Shown: positions 8,416 through 18,057 of the stretch, in pieces
How the letters are laid out: every line of letters starts with the position of its first letter
How positions within the stretch are numbered: the stretch's first letter is position 1
Assembly: GCF_000372725.1 (NCBI RefSeq)
Contig: NW_005201792.1
Span: 1,190,022-1,254,021 of the forward strand
From: Emiliania huxleyi CCMP1516
Lineage: Eukaryota > Haptophyta > Isochrysidales > Noelaerhabdaceae
DNA length: 64,000 bases
Direction: 5' to 3'
Translations under genes and position numbers: made by a program
Notes under the pieces: generated by a model
Databases searched by the model: none
What the model saw: the letters and a program-made list of their open reading frames with translations, nothing else
Told to the model about the DNA's origin: nothing

Positions 8416-11167
8416 TCACACGGCGGCTCCAGCGCACAGGTCGGACTCGATCTCCTGCCAGCTGAGGTCGTGTGAGCAGGGGCTCGGCAGCAGCTGCGGG
8501 CTGGCCAGCTGCCGCGGGCTCGCGCCCAGGCTCGCGCCATCGCCTTTTGCGCCCGCCGTCGGCGTCGCGGAAGGGTCGAGGTAGTGGTGGTTGGGGTAGG
8601 GGTGCGGGTAGAAGCCGCCGGCGTAGACGGGTGCGCCCACGTGCTGTGGCATGGCGGCGTGGGCCATGGCGGGGTGGGCACCGCGCGCAAGGCCGGCGGC
8701 GTGCGCGGCGTGAGGGTGCAGCGGCGCGGCGGTCGGCCGGTCGTTCGCCTGCGGGACGCGTGTCACGGACGTGTCACGGACGTGTCACGGGCGTGTCACG
8801 GACGTGTCCACACGGACACCGGGAGTGGAGGGTGTCGCTGCTGCGGGGTGAGGGCCAGGCCGGCGCGCGCCTGCTGCAGCTCGCGGAACTCAAAGTCGAA
8901 CTGGTCGGTGGGCGGGCCGGCGTCGGGCGCTGCCGCGGCCGGCGGCGCGGCCGGCGCGAAGGCAGGGTCCATGCAGTCTTGGCCGAGGCCGATGCTGCTG
9001 AGGGTGGCGGAGAGGCCGGTCTTGAGCTGCGGCCGCGGAGGCGGCGGGAGCGTGAAGTAGGCTGGAGCAGAGCCTGGCGGGAGAGCGGCGGCGGGAGGGT
9101 AGCCGCTCTCGCCGCCGCCTGCCTGGCCCTGGCCGGCTCCGCTCCAGCCCTCGCCGCCGTTCGCGGGAGGCATGGCCGCAGGGCACGGCGCCTGCGGCGG
9201 GTACCCTTGCGAGGGGGGGTACCCTTGCGAGGGGGGGTACCCTTGCGAGGGGTGGCCGTCGTACGCGGCGCCGTAGTACCCTGCGGTGTACCCTGCGCCT
9301 GCGTAGTAGTAGCCGCCCGCCCCTGCATACGCCACCAGCGGAGGCGGCCCTGCTCCTGTCCCGACGCCTGCCCCTGCCATCCCGGCCCCTGCCATCCCGA
9401 CTCCTGCCACAGGCGGGTAGGCGCCGCCCTGTTCCTGCGGCCTCGGGAGCCTCGGGAAGGCGCTGACGCCCGGCGGCTCTCGGCCGAACGCAGAGAGAGA
9501 CAGGGCGCCGTCCCCGGCGGGAAGGTGCTGCGCCCAGAAGGGCTGGTCCCCCGCGACCGCAGCTGCCCTCTGCGCGCCCCAGGACGGCCCCGTAGTAGCC
9601 GGAGGAGGGCCTTGCCACAGCTGGTCCCCTTGCGGGCGGCCCTGCTGAGGCGTCTGCTGCGGGCGCGCCCGCTGCTTGGGCCGGCTCTGCGGCGGTGCCA
9701 CGGGCCGCGCCGCCGCCTCCTTGATGCGCTGCGTCGCGTACGCGCCGAGTTCGGCGCCCTTTCGGACGAGCGCCTCCTCGCCCTCGACCGCCTCGCTCGA
9801 GAGGGCGGGGCAGACGTGGCCGCGCTTGGGCTGGCCGCACCGGCGGCAGCGGTAGCCGAGGATGCCTGGAGGGGGGGGGGGGGGGGGGGGAAGCGCGGCG
9901 CTGCGGAGAGCCAGCGGAAGGCGCGGGGCACGCACACCCTTCGACTGGTTCTCCTCTCGCATCTCCAGTGCTCGCTCCATGCGAGTCCAGCGGTTGCGCA
10001 CGCCGTTGTCCGTCCGGCCGGGGAGGCACCTGCGCGTCGTCGCGGGGAGCGGTGCGGCTCTCTCTACCGCCTGTGGCGACACACAGTCTTGTCCCGCACG
10101 GCGACAACACGCCCCCCTCGCCCTCTTCTACCTATAGCCCTCTACAGCGGAGGCGCGCTTGGCGATCGCCGACCAGCGCTTGCCGGACTGCTGAACCATC
10201 TGAAGGATGACGAGGTCCTCCTCGACCGTCCAAGAGGGCACGCGGCTGCTGTCGCTGCGTAAGCTGCGCCCTCCGCCCCAGCCCCGCCCGCCGCCTCGCC
10301 CCGCCCGCCGAGGCCTCGGCGCCGACCCGTTGTCGTCTTGGTCGTCGCTGAAGGGCAGCGCCGCCCCCTCTTGGCCGAGGCCCGCTTGCTGCGGGAGGCG
10401 GAGGGCCTCGAGGTCGCCGTCGAGGTCCTTGTCCGGGCTCTCGAGCGGGAGGATGGCCGGCGAGGGCAGCAGGGAGGGCAGGCCGCTCGAGCCCGCAGGG
10501 TCGGCCGTCGCCTCCTCGCCGCTGCTGCTGCCCCCGAAGACTGCCTGCCGCTCGTTTGCCGTCGCGGCCACCTGCGCCTGTGGGGACGGCGCGGCGATGG
10601 GGGCGAGGGGAGGAGGCGAGGGGGAGGAGGCGGGAGCGGCGAGAGGGCGGCACCTTGAAGGCCTCGAGTTGGCGGAGCACGTTCGTCTCCTGCTGCGGCT
10701 CCGCCGACGCCTCGGGGTGCTCGCCGACCGAGGCCGCAAGAAAGCCCACGCCGCGGTGGGCGTCCGGCGCCTGCGGCAACGTACGCACACGGGCACTCGC
10801 GCCGGGGTGGCCGCGGTGGCGGCAGGGAGGCAGCAGGGACCCCCGGAGCGCGCGAGACTCTGCTTGGAGCTTGCCGTCTGTCGTCGTGTGGGACAAACAC
10901 CCTCTCGCCGATAGCTGACTAGATGCGCACCTCCCCGGCGTTGCCTTTGGCTGCTGCCGGCGCGGCGACACCGTCCCCTGCGGCCACCTTTTTGTGGACC
11001 GGGCTAGGCAAAGGCGAGCAGAAGTTGCCCGCGGCTCCCGCCTGCGGCTCACACACTGGCCGTGTGCGTGTTTGCTTAACGGCGTAGCCCGAGACGGCGT
11101 CCCCACTGCCGATGAGGGAGGCCGCAGCACCGCGGTCGGCGCCGACCTCGATCGAGAGTTCCCGCAT
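8416..11167 (-). CDS. MYB/SANT-domain transcription regulator with CxxC/HxC knuckle, 6 exons
   Basis: Exons 11167-10931, 10770-10654, 10577-10159, 10029-9938, 9865-8820 and 8748-8416 give 747 residues with phase kept at every junction. One SANT/MYB repeat is rebuilt across intron 3: SWTVEEDLVILQMVQQSGKR, WSAIAK, then CLPGRTDNGVRNRWTRME. Exon 5 opens with a small cysteine motif, YRCRRCGQPKRGHVC, which could bind zinc. The rest is proline/glycine/tyrosine-rich low complexity, including three PPSQGY repeats near 9200-9250. Introns 1, 2, 4 and 5 are GT-AG and intron 3 is GC-AG. Intron 5 (8749-8819) is built of tandem gtcacggacgt units. A DNA-binding nuclear regulator is the likely role; targets cannot be inferred. 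Exon 1 is the least certain exon. Confidence 0.75.
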
Positions 11168-12306
11168 CAAAGGCGTTCGCTTCCGATCACTGAATCAAGG
11201 ACACTGTCTGATGAAGAAAAAAGGAAGAGACGGATGTTCTCATTGGTGTCCAGTCCGAGCCTGGATGTTCTTCACCTTTCTACCTACCTACCTAGGTGGA
11301 TATCCTTTGGCCGCGTTGGGTAGCGAGGTTCTACATCTACAGCTCTACAGCGATAAACTCGAGGGACCAAAATATCGCTGCGCTATAGGCTCACAGTGTC
11401 ACAGATGGCCAAAATACGCGGAGAGGAGAGCGGAGTCACGCAGAAAGGCGAGAGAAGCAGCGAGAGCAAGAGATCGGCAGACGACAGCGGCTCAGAACGA
11501 GGCCGAGGAGAGCGATGAGTCAGGGGAAGAGACAGCAGGAGAGAGAACGACGAGAGTGGGAAGAACGCGAGGTGGCATGAAGGTCGCTGCGAGAATCGCG
11601 TCCTCCCATCCCTCCCTTGGGTTGTCTGTTTTCTTTCTTTCTTTTTCAGCTCTACAGCGCTCACAGCTCAGTGCTCTAGGTACACTCTACATACATGCTC
11701 TTCATGCACCCTCCCTTCAGGCGAAAGCCTGCCTGCCTGTCTCCTGCCTGTCTGTGTGTCGCGTTTTTGTGTCGCGAACGAACGAACGCGATATACTCGG
11801 GGCTCCCCCCTCCGTGTGAGGGACCGTGAACATCTTTAGCTTGTGAGCCAGGAAAAGGGTTGTAGATATGAAGTCAGTTGTAGAGGAGAGAGAGAGAGAG
11901 ATTTTTAGCAATACCAAACAACTCTAACACTCACACATCATTTGGGGCCTGGAGCCCTGTTTGTTTTGTTTGTATATGTATAGAGAGAGAGGGCACACAA
12001 CACACACACACACAGTCACACACACACACACACACGCACTCCCGGGGTCTCTTGGAGCAGAGCCGCGGGGCGAGCCCTCGAGGGTCCTCGAGAGGGATAT
12101 CCCGGGGTGGGAGGGCCTCTACCGGCCAGGGCGAATGCAACCTGGAAAGAAGTGGAGCTGCGACGGGAAGAAGCTCCTGGAAACCGCAGGTCCGTCAACT
12201 TCACAAGATTCACGTCACGCGCTAACCAAAGAAGGTGTGCTTCGCCCTCCTTACGCCGCAGACGTTCCACAGTGCGCGCCGCCGCCGCTGTGGGGAGAGG
12301 CGGTCG
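11168..12306. other. Intergenic repeat cluster
   Basis: No host gene was seen. The region holds one copy of family R2 (ggtgtccagtccgagcctg, 11249-11301), retroposon copy c (11353-11646), an inverted copy of the 3367-3406 repeat (11890-11930) and a CA-rich microsatellite (about 11998-12032). Confidence 0.7.
11353..11646 (+). mobile_element. Retroposon copy with internal deletion (family R1, copy c)
   Basis: A 294-bp insert is flanked by an exact 13-bp repeat, cagctctacagcg, at 11340-11352 and 11647-11659. It carries part of the R1 coding region (AGERTTRVGRTRGGMKVAAR in frame) followed directly by the tail (tcccatccctcccttggg) and (TTTC)n. The segment between GGMKVAARI and the tail is deleted relative to the copy at 57086-58123, and the 5' end is truncated. 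Confidence 0.85.
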
Positions 12307-13539
12307 ATGGGGCTAGGGTTGACCCTCACCGTCCGTCGCAAGAAGCCGGCGGTGGTCGTCAACTCGCAGGGCAAAGGGCAGACCGGTCCGGCCGACCCGC
12401 TTGCAGGGGTCGAGAGCGTGCAGCCTGGGCGGCTCAGAGACAAGGAGCTTGAGCGGCTCGACAAGATTCAGGCGATTCGCAACAGCTCGAGCGTCGCCGA
12501 CACCATCATCCACACCTCCCTCGATCTCTCCGACGCCTCCTCCGAGCCCTCGACGAGCTCGCGGAGCAATGCGCACATCACTCTCGGCAGCGGCGCAGCC
12601 AGCCCCGACGAGGCTGTGGCAGCCTCCGAAGCGCCGAGCCGAGGCCAAGCGCCACCCGAGACCGCGGCGTCGATTGAGCCAGCCGTCGCCGTGTCCAAGA
12701 CGACCCAGGCTCCGGCCTCGTCCCCGTGCGCGGCGCGCGGCGCCGGCGCCGCCGGCTCGAGGGCCGCACCTCCCAAGACAAACCCGCCGCGAGAGGGGCA
12801 GCGTCGCGATCCGGCCGCGCCGCTGTTGAAGACGTACGCGACGCCACCGCCGAAGCGCGCCGTGCCGGCTGGGAAGAGCGCGTCTGAGCGCGGGCGAGGC
12901 GACTCGCTCCCGACGCCTTCGGCCTGGGCCGGCGGTGGCGCTGCGGTGGGCGGGGCCAGCGGTGGCGCTGCGGTGGGCGGGGCCAGCGGTGGCGATACGG
13001 CTGCGGCGGGCGATGACCGATACGGCACGGAGCAGCTGGAAGCCGAGGGGGGGCTGCTCGCCACGCTCGCGAAGGCCGCCAAGGCGATCGGCATGGAAGA
13101 GCACCTCGACGCGCTGCTGCAACACGCGAGCCGGGCCAAGCAGACGGCCAGCGGCTTCACGCGGCTGCAAGAGCCGGGCGCTGGCGGGGCGGTGTCCGAC
13201 AAGTCGGCGGCGGCCAAGCCCTTCCAGGCGCAACTCAGCGAGCTCCTCTCCCACTACGGCGTGCCCAGCTCGAAGCAGTCCCTGGCGAAGTGGGTGCAGG
13301 GAACGGTTCGGAAGTGCGTGGATCGCACGCCGTGCGGCAGCGCCCTGCGCTCGGCCTCGAATGCGCGTCCTCGATGGCTGTCAAAGTGCCTACCCAAGCC
13401 GGGCGCGGGCTCCGCCTCGAAGGCACCCGAGCCGCAGTTCCGCGACGCTCTCGACCACGTGGGGAGGCAGCAGCGCGAGGGGATCGAGATCCTCCGGAGA
13501 GCGCGCCGCGCTGTGGCTGGCGTGGGAGCCGCTGCCTGA
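12307..13539 (+). CDS. Uncharacterised 410-residue protein
   Basis: This is an uninterrupted frame from the ATG at 12307 (MGLGLTLTVRRKKPAV). Residues ~30-60 include a charged helix-like segment (RDKELERLDKIQAIRN). The middle is alanine/proline/serine-rich with an imperfect duplicated GGAAVGGAS unit. The C-terminal third looks folded and helical (LATLAKAAKAIGMEEHLDALL, FQAQLSELLSHYGVPSSKQS, AKWVQGTVRKCVDRTPCGS). I do not recognise a family. Composition and codon use match neighbouring genes, so it is probably real. The reverse-strand frames over it are richer in arginine and serine and look like shadows. Confidence 0.6.
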   Translation: MGLGLTLTVRRKKPAVVVNSQGKGQTGPADPLAGVESVQPGRLRDKELERLDKIQAIRNSSSVADTIIHTSLDLSDASSEPSTSSRSNAHITLGSGAASPDEAVAASEAPSRGQAPPETAASIEPAVAVSKTTQAPASSPCAARGAGAAGSRAAPPKTNPPREGQRRDPAAPLLKTYATPPPKRAVPAGKSASERGRGDSLPTPSAWAGGGAAVGGASGGAAVGGASGGDTAAAGDDRYGTEQLEAEGGLLATLAKAAKAIGMEEHLDALLQHASRAKQTASGFTRLQEPGAGGAVSDKSAAAKPFQAQLSELLSHYGVPSSKQSLAKWVQGTVRKCVDRTPCGSALRSASNARPRWLSKCLPKPGAGSASKAPEPQFRDALDHVGRQQREGIEILRRARRAVAGVGAAA

Positions 13540-13926
13540 GCGCCGCTGCGCGGCGCCGACGCCGCCCTGTCCGCGCAGGCGCCGGAGGAGGGGGCGGTGC
13601 GGACGGGAGGGAGGAGGACTGCCACTGCTCTGCTGGGAGGCTGACTGCTCGAGCAGCACGCCACTCGCGGACCCCCCCCCCTGGCGAGGATAATCTAGGA
13701 TACCGCACGCGTCTCGAGCGAGCCCTGAGCCTCGCCCGGCTGCCCGCCTCTTCTGCCCTCTCGGGGAGCGAGATGTTGCATTGTTGTGGTTATTGTGGTT
13801 GCATGTGTTCTTCCATTCCTCTCTGTCAGATGCCGCCGTGCGCGAGCATTGTTATGTTATTCAGGCTGCATTTTTTCTTTTCAGCGATCTTCGGTCTGGC
13901 GCGGCCACAACACGACCACCGGAGCC

Positions 13927-15210
13927 ATGGCCTCATTACGTCTCCTGAGGCGCGGCTGCTGCACGGCGCCCGCAGGCTTCGCTCAGCCGAGCCGCGTGTG
14001 GGGGAAGAGCAGCCTGCGGTGCGCGTGACGCCTCCGCGCTTTGCCCGCTGGAAGCGCACACGCTCCCTCCTCACGTTGCGAGTGGCGCCGGCTGCGCAGG
14101 TGTGGTGCGCTGGGCATGAAGTGTGGGATGACGCAGGCGTGGCAGCCCGACGGCAAGGTGGTGCCGCTCACCATCATCGAGGTGCAGGACGTGCAGGTGG
14201 TGCAGGCAAAGCGCGTGCCGACCTCAGAGGGAGAGGGGCTCAACCTGCAGCTGGGCAGCGGCTGGCAGAAGCGGAAGCGGCTCAACCGGCCCGACGCCGG
14301 CCAGTTCGAGTCGCGCGGCCTGCCCCTCAAGCGCTACTTGCGCGAGTTCCGCGTCTCTGAGGATGCGCAGCTGCCAGTCGGCATGCGGCCAGCCCACGCG
14401 CCACAGTGCCTGAGGAAGCTTGCGTGGGATCTCCTCGGAGCCTTCCTCTAGGCACGACCATCTGCGCGCGCCACTTTGTGCCCGGCCAGTTCGTGGACGT
14501 GCAGGGGACGAGCAAGGGGAAGGGGTTCGAAGGCGTGATGCGCCGGTACGGCTTTGCAGGGCAGCCGCGCTCGCACGGCCACTCCCTCTCTCACCGCAGC
14601 GGAGGCTCGCTCGGCGGCGCCGCGGGCTCGCTGTACGCCACGCGCGTCATGCCCGGCAAAAAGGCGCCCCGCCCCGCCCCGCCCGCCGCGCTCGTGCTTG
14701 CGCCGACTCGCCGCCGCCGCCGGCTCGCAGATGCCCGGCCGGATGGGGGGCAAGGTGCGGACGGCGCACTCGCTGCTGGTCTACCGCGTGGACGCGGAGC
14801 ACGGGCGAGCAGCGCCAGGGGAGGGGAGGGGCCGAGGGTCGCGGCTCGAGCAGCCCGCCCCCGTGTCCGCAGGCTGGTCTACCTGAAGGGCACGATCCCA
14901 GGCGGCAAGGGGTCGCTGGTCCGGCTCAAGGAGCGCCTCTATAGAAGAGAGGGGGGTGGGGGCGGGGGGAGCGTAGGAGCTGAGTCACGAGGGCTCGCTC
15001 GTCCTCCAGGACGCGACGCGCAAGCGGATGGACACCTCCGGCAGAGGGCACCACCGCCTCCCTCCCTTCCCCACCTGGCTGCCGGGCGACGACGAGACAG
15101 GCGCAGAGACGAGCCGCGTCACGAGCCACACGCGCGCACGCCTCCCAACGCCCGCGCCGTTGGTTGCAGGTGGCGATGTGACCGAGGCGCCGCTCGCGCG
15201 TCCTTTGTGA
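13927..15210 (+). CDS. Ribosomal protein uL3 (bacterial/organellar type), 7 exons
   Basis: Exons 13927-14018, 14100-14380, 14452-14663, 14731-14804, 14873-14918, 15010-15100 and 15170-15210 give 278 residues. Family motifs run in order: [72 protein letters not shown] and [13 protein letters not shown]. uL3 sits near the peptidyl-transferase centre of the large subunit and helps initiate its assembly. The arginine-rich N-terminus ([12 protein letters not shown]) fits a mitochondrial targeting peptide; a plastid target is possible. Introns 2, 3, 4 and 6 are GC-AG, introns 1 and 5 GT-AG. The exon 5/6 junction has an alternative that uses the AG at 14990-14991. Confidence 0.88.
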
Positions 15211-15804
15211 TACAACACTGCGTCTCGGAGCATGCAGGGAGGAGACGAGAGATGCCGTATCCTGGCCTCGTCGTGTGGAATCCTCGTGTGGAATCCCACT
15301 CTCTCTTGACGCGTTGCGGCCGCCAGCCGCGCCGCGCGCGCGGGTGGCAAGCTGGTGGCGAGCTCGAGCGAGCCGGCGGCGCAACTGTGTGTACTGTACA
15401 GTGCGCGGCTGCAAAACAGTAGGAAACTAGGGTCTTGCCTCTTGCTCTCGTTTGTTCTCGCGGGTCCTCGCTCTCTATAATATATGTAGCTCTTGTGAGT
15501 TGCGCTGTCCCCCCGGAGCGGTCGCCCGGGTGAACCGTGTCGGCGTGTGGAGGGCGCGCACAGGCTGTGGCCACAGGGGTCTCCCGGTGTCCGGCTCTCT
15601 GTCAGTGAGAGAGTCAGAGTCCCGTCACTGACGCACTGAGACACTGTGAGGGGCGCGGGGCGGAAGGATATTTAAGCGTTCACATTATAACAATCAGATG
15701 TACCCACCGCCACGCTCGGTTGCGCCCTGCAAGAACTCTCCGACACACGAGAATAAACACATGGTTCACGGACCGCAGGAGCTCGCGCGAGGGCGAGATA
15801 TAGG
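15211..15804. other. Intergenic between convergent genes, no gene seen
   Basis: This lies between the 3' ends of uL3 (plus) and FCF1 (minus). It is moderately AT-richer than the exons, contains tata/ataatata words near 15475-15485, and has no supported frame. It presumably holds two 3' untranslated regions. Confidence 0.4.
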
Positions 15805-16795
15805 CTAGCCGAACTGCCCTTCCGGCATGCGCTCAACCTGGTACTTCCGCTCCTTGATCGAGATGAGGGGCACCCCCGGGATCTTTCGTAGTCGTCGCTT
15901 CAGGTCCCGGTCGCACCTGAGAGTGGCAAGGCGCAAGCGGTCGCGGGCTGGACGCGGGGCCGGCCGTCGCGGGCGAGGGCGGGCGAGGGCGGGCGAGGGC
16001 AGGCGAGGGGGCGCGAGCGCACGTGGCGACAATGTAGATGCGGTGCGCGGTGACCCGCTCGACGAGGTCGTCGTCAGCGTATTCGTTGCCTTGCCTCATC
16101 GCAGGCAGCCTGCCCGATGCCGGAAGTCCTCAGCCAGCCAGGGGAGCGGCTCGTGCGGAGCGAAAGGTGAGGCGGAGCAGCGAACGGTGAGGCGGAGCAG
16201 CGTGCGGAGGTGAGGCGTGCAGAGGGCCTCTATGGGGCGGGCCTCCCACTCCCCCTCTCTAGCGGGCGCACACCGCTCGAAGCGAGGGTCCTTCGCGAGT
16301 CGCAGCGCCACCCGGTACTTCGGCCCCAGCTTCTCGAGCTCCGCCATCACCGCCTCGGTGACGCACGGGACGACCTGCGGCCGGCCAAGAGAGCGGCAGA
16401 CGAGGAGGGTGCGAGAAGGCGGTCCAGCGGGAGAGGAGAGCGCCGCGTGCGGCGGCGGGGAGAGGCGCGCGGGGATGGCAGCCGCGAGAAGGCGCCTTTG
16501 CGTATAGGCAGTCCATCAAGCTCTTCATGATGTCGAGTTTGTTCTGGATCGAAAAGTTGATGAAGTTGGTGTCGATCAGCACGTGGTATGGCGGACCCAG
16601 CGACATGTTGTGCGAGAAGAAGAGGGACGCCGGCGTCTGCGCCACGTTGCGAACCTCGGCATCCTTCCGCTGCCGCTCAAGCTTCGGCAACTGGTTCGGG
16701 TTCGGTGCTGGCTTCTTGATGCGCGCATCCTTCGGCGAAATCATCCGCTTGACCGCAGCGAAGGCCTTTGTCTTGCCCTTCTTCTGCTTGCCCAT
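15805..16795 (-). CDS. FCF1: rRNA-processing protein FCF1/Utp24 (PIN-domain), 4 exons
   Basis: Exons 16795-16496, 16374-16274, 16109-16023 and 15916-15805 total exactly 600 nt, 199 residues, the family's usual length. Diagnostic segments are [103 protein letters not shown] and [11 protein letters not shown]1 is the PIN-domain nuclease of the small-subunit processome that acts in pre-18S rRNA cleavage in the nucleolus. The metal-binding aspartates of the PIN fold (IDTN, ADDD, CDRD) are intact. Intron 1 is GC-AG and introns 2 and 3 are GT-AG. This is the cleanest gene model in the window. Confidence 0.96.
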
Positions 16796-18057
16796 CGCGG
16801 CCCGTGAGGCGGGAGGCTTGTGCAGACTGCGCGAGAGGGGCAGGGCGCGAGCTGTGTGCAACGTGCTACCGTTCAAGAAGAATTTAGCCGCGCAACGATA
16901 GCGGAGCAGCCGGCGAACTGGAGGGCCGTGGCCGGAGGGCCCCGGGGGGGGCTTGGGGTCAGCTGTCGGAGGAGGCGAGAGATGAGCTAACGCGGCCTTT
17001 GAGAGGGGAGTCGGGACGTACGGGCTCACCGGGGGAAGACCAGTTGCAGGGGCAACCGGACCACCGCGACCTTCGACAGGGAGGGCCACGCCTCCCCGAG
17101 CCTGGAGAGGAGCCGGCGGAGGGGGAGGGCGAGCCGAGAACGATGGAGAGGCCGCGGATGCGGGCGCGATTCGCCGACCAGGGAGAGCCGGCCCGACCTC
17201 CCGGGGAGGGGTGGCGACGAGACACAATGCCGCCACTCCCGCCCGGGGAGGCCCCACCCGGGCTGTCGGCTCCCTCGGGGCCAATGGGGCTAGCCGACGG
17301 AGGTGGGGCGGAGGGGCCGCCTCCGAAGAAGAGACATCAAAAACGACTGCAGAGGCAGTGGGGCGACGCCCGAAAGGCGAGCAAGAGACCGAACCAGACT
17401 GAAGATCCACCCTGAAAGGTGGGGGGTGAGGCCGGGCAGTGTACACGTTAGACAGTCGTGTGTGTACGTGACGGGTGGTGTCGTAGTGTCCGTGTCCACT
17501 AGCTCCGAGTAGAGGGGGCGTTCTGCAGTTAAGGGGAAACCCGGTACACGGAGCCCTCTCCTCGGAGACGTGACTGCCTCCGAGTCGCCGGCGGACAATC
17601 GAACGCCACAGCAGCTGAGCTGCTGTTCGGCGCGCTTGTGAGGGGCTCAAGCGATCGATCCGAACCTGCGGCAGGCGACCGCGCGGCAAGCGATCGGCGC
17701 CAAAATCCGCAACGACTCCCCTTGTCCGTTTTCTTTCTTTCTGTCCCGTGCCCAGTGTCGTGCGAGGGAGTTTTGTTGTAAAATTCTTTACCGGCAAGGA
17801 GCACGGTGGGGACGCTGTCCTCCTCCCACCCCTGGTTTGGCCTCTTTAATTATTTTTGTTTGTGCGCGCGCCAGTCCCGTGCCCGGTGTTGTGCGACCGG
17901 CTTAGAATTCTTTTTGTTTCGCGCCAGTTTTGTTTCGCGCCAGTTCGCACCTGTGTCGAGCCTGTGTGCTGTGAGAGAGAGTTGTCTTGTTTAAATTCTT
18001 TTTGTTTCCGCTTGAAACGTTCTCGAACGTGCGTTCGTTGTTCGCAGTAGCCTTCCC
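16796..18057. other. Intergenic with dispersed repeat (family R3)
   Basis: Positions ~16940-17240 match ~47195-47465 in inverted orientation. Both copies can be read as the same fragment (EARDELTRPL..., QPDHRDLRQGGPRLPEP), so the repeat was once coding, perhaps part of a mobile element. From ~17420 to 18057 there is a lower-GC 5' flank of the TBCC gene with TTTC-rich stretches and two partly similar segments (cccgtgcccagtgtcgtgcg near 17743; cccgtgcccggtgttgtgcg near 17876). Confidence 0.55.
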
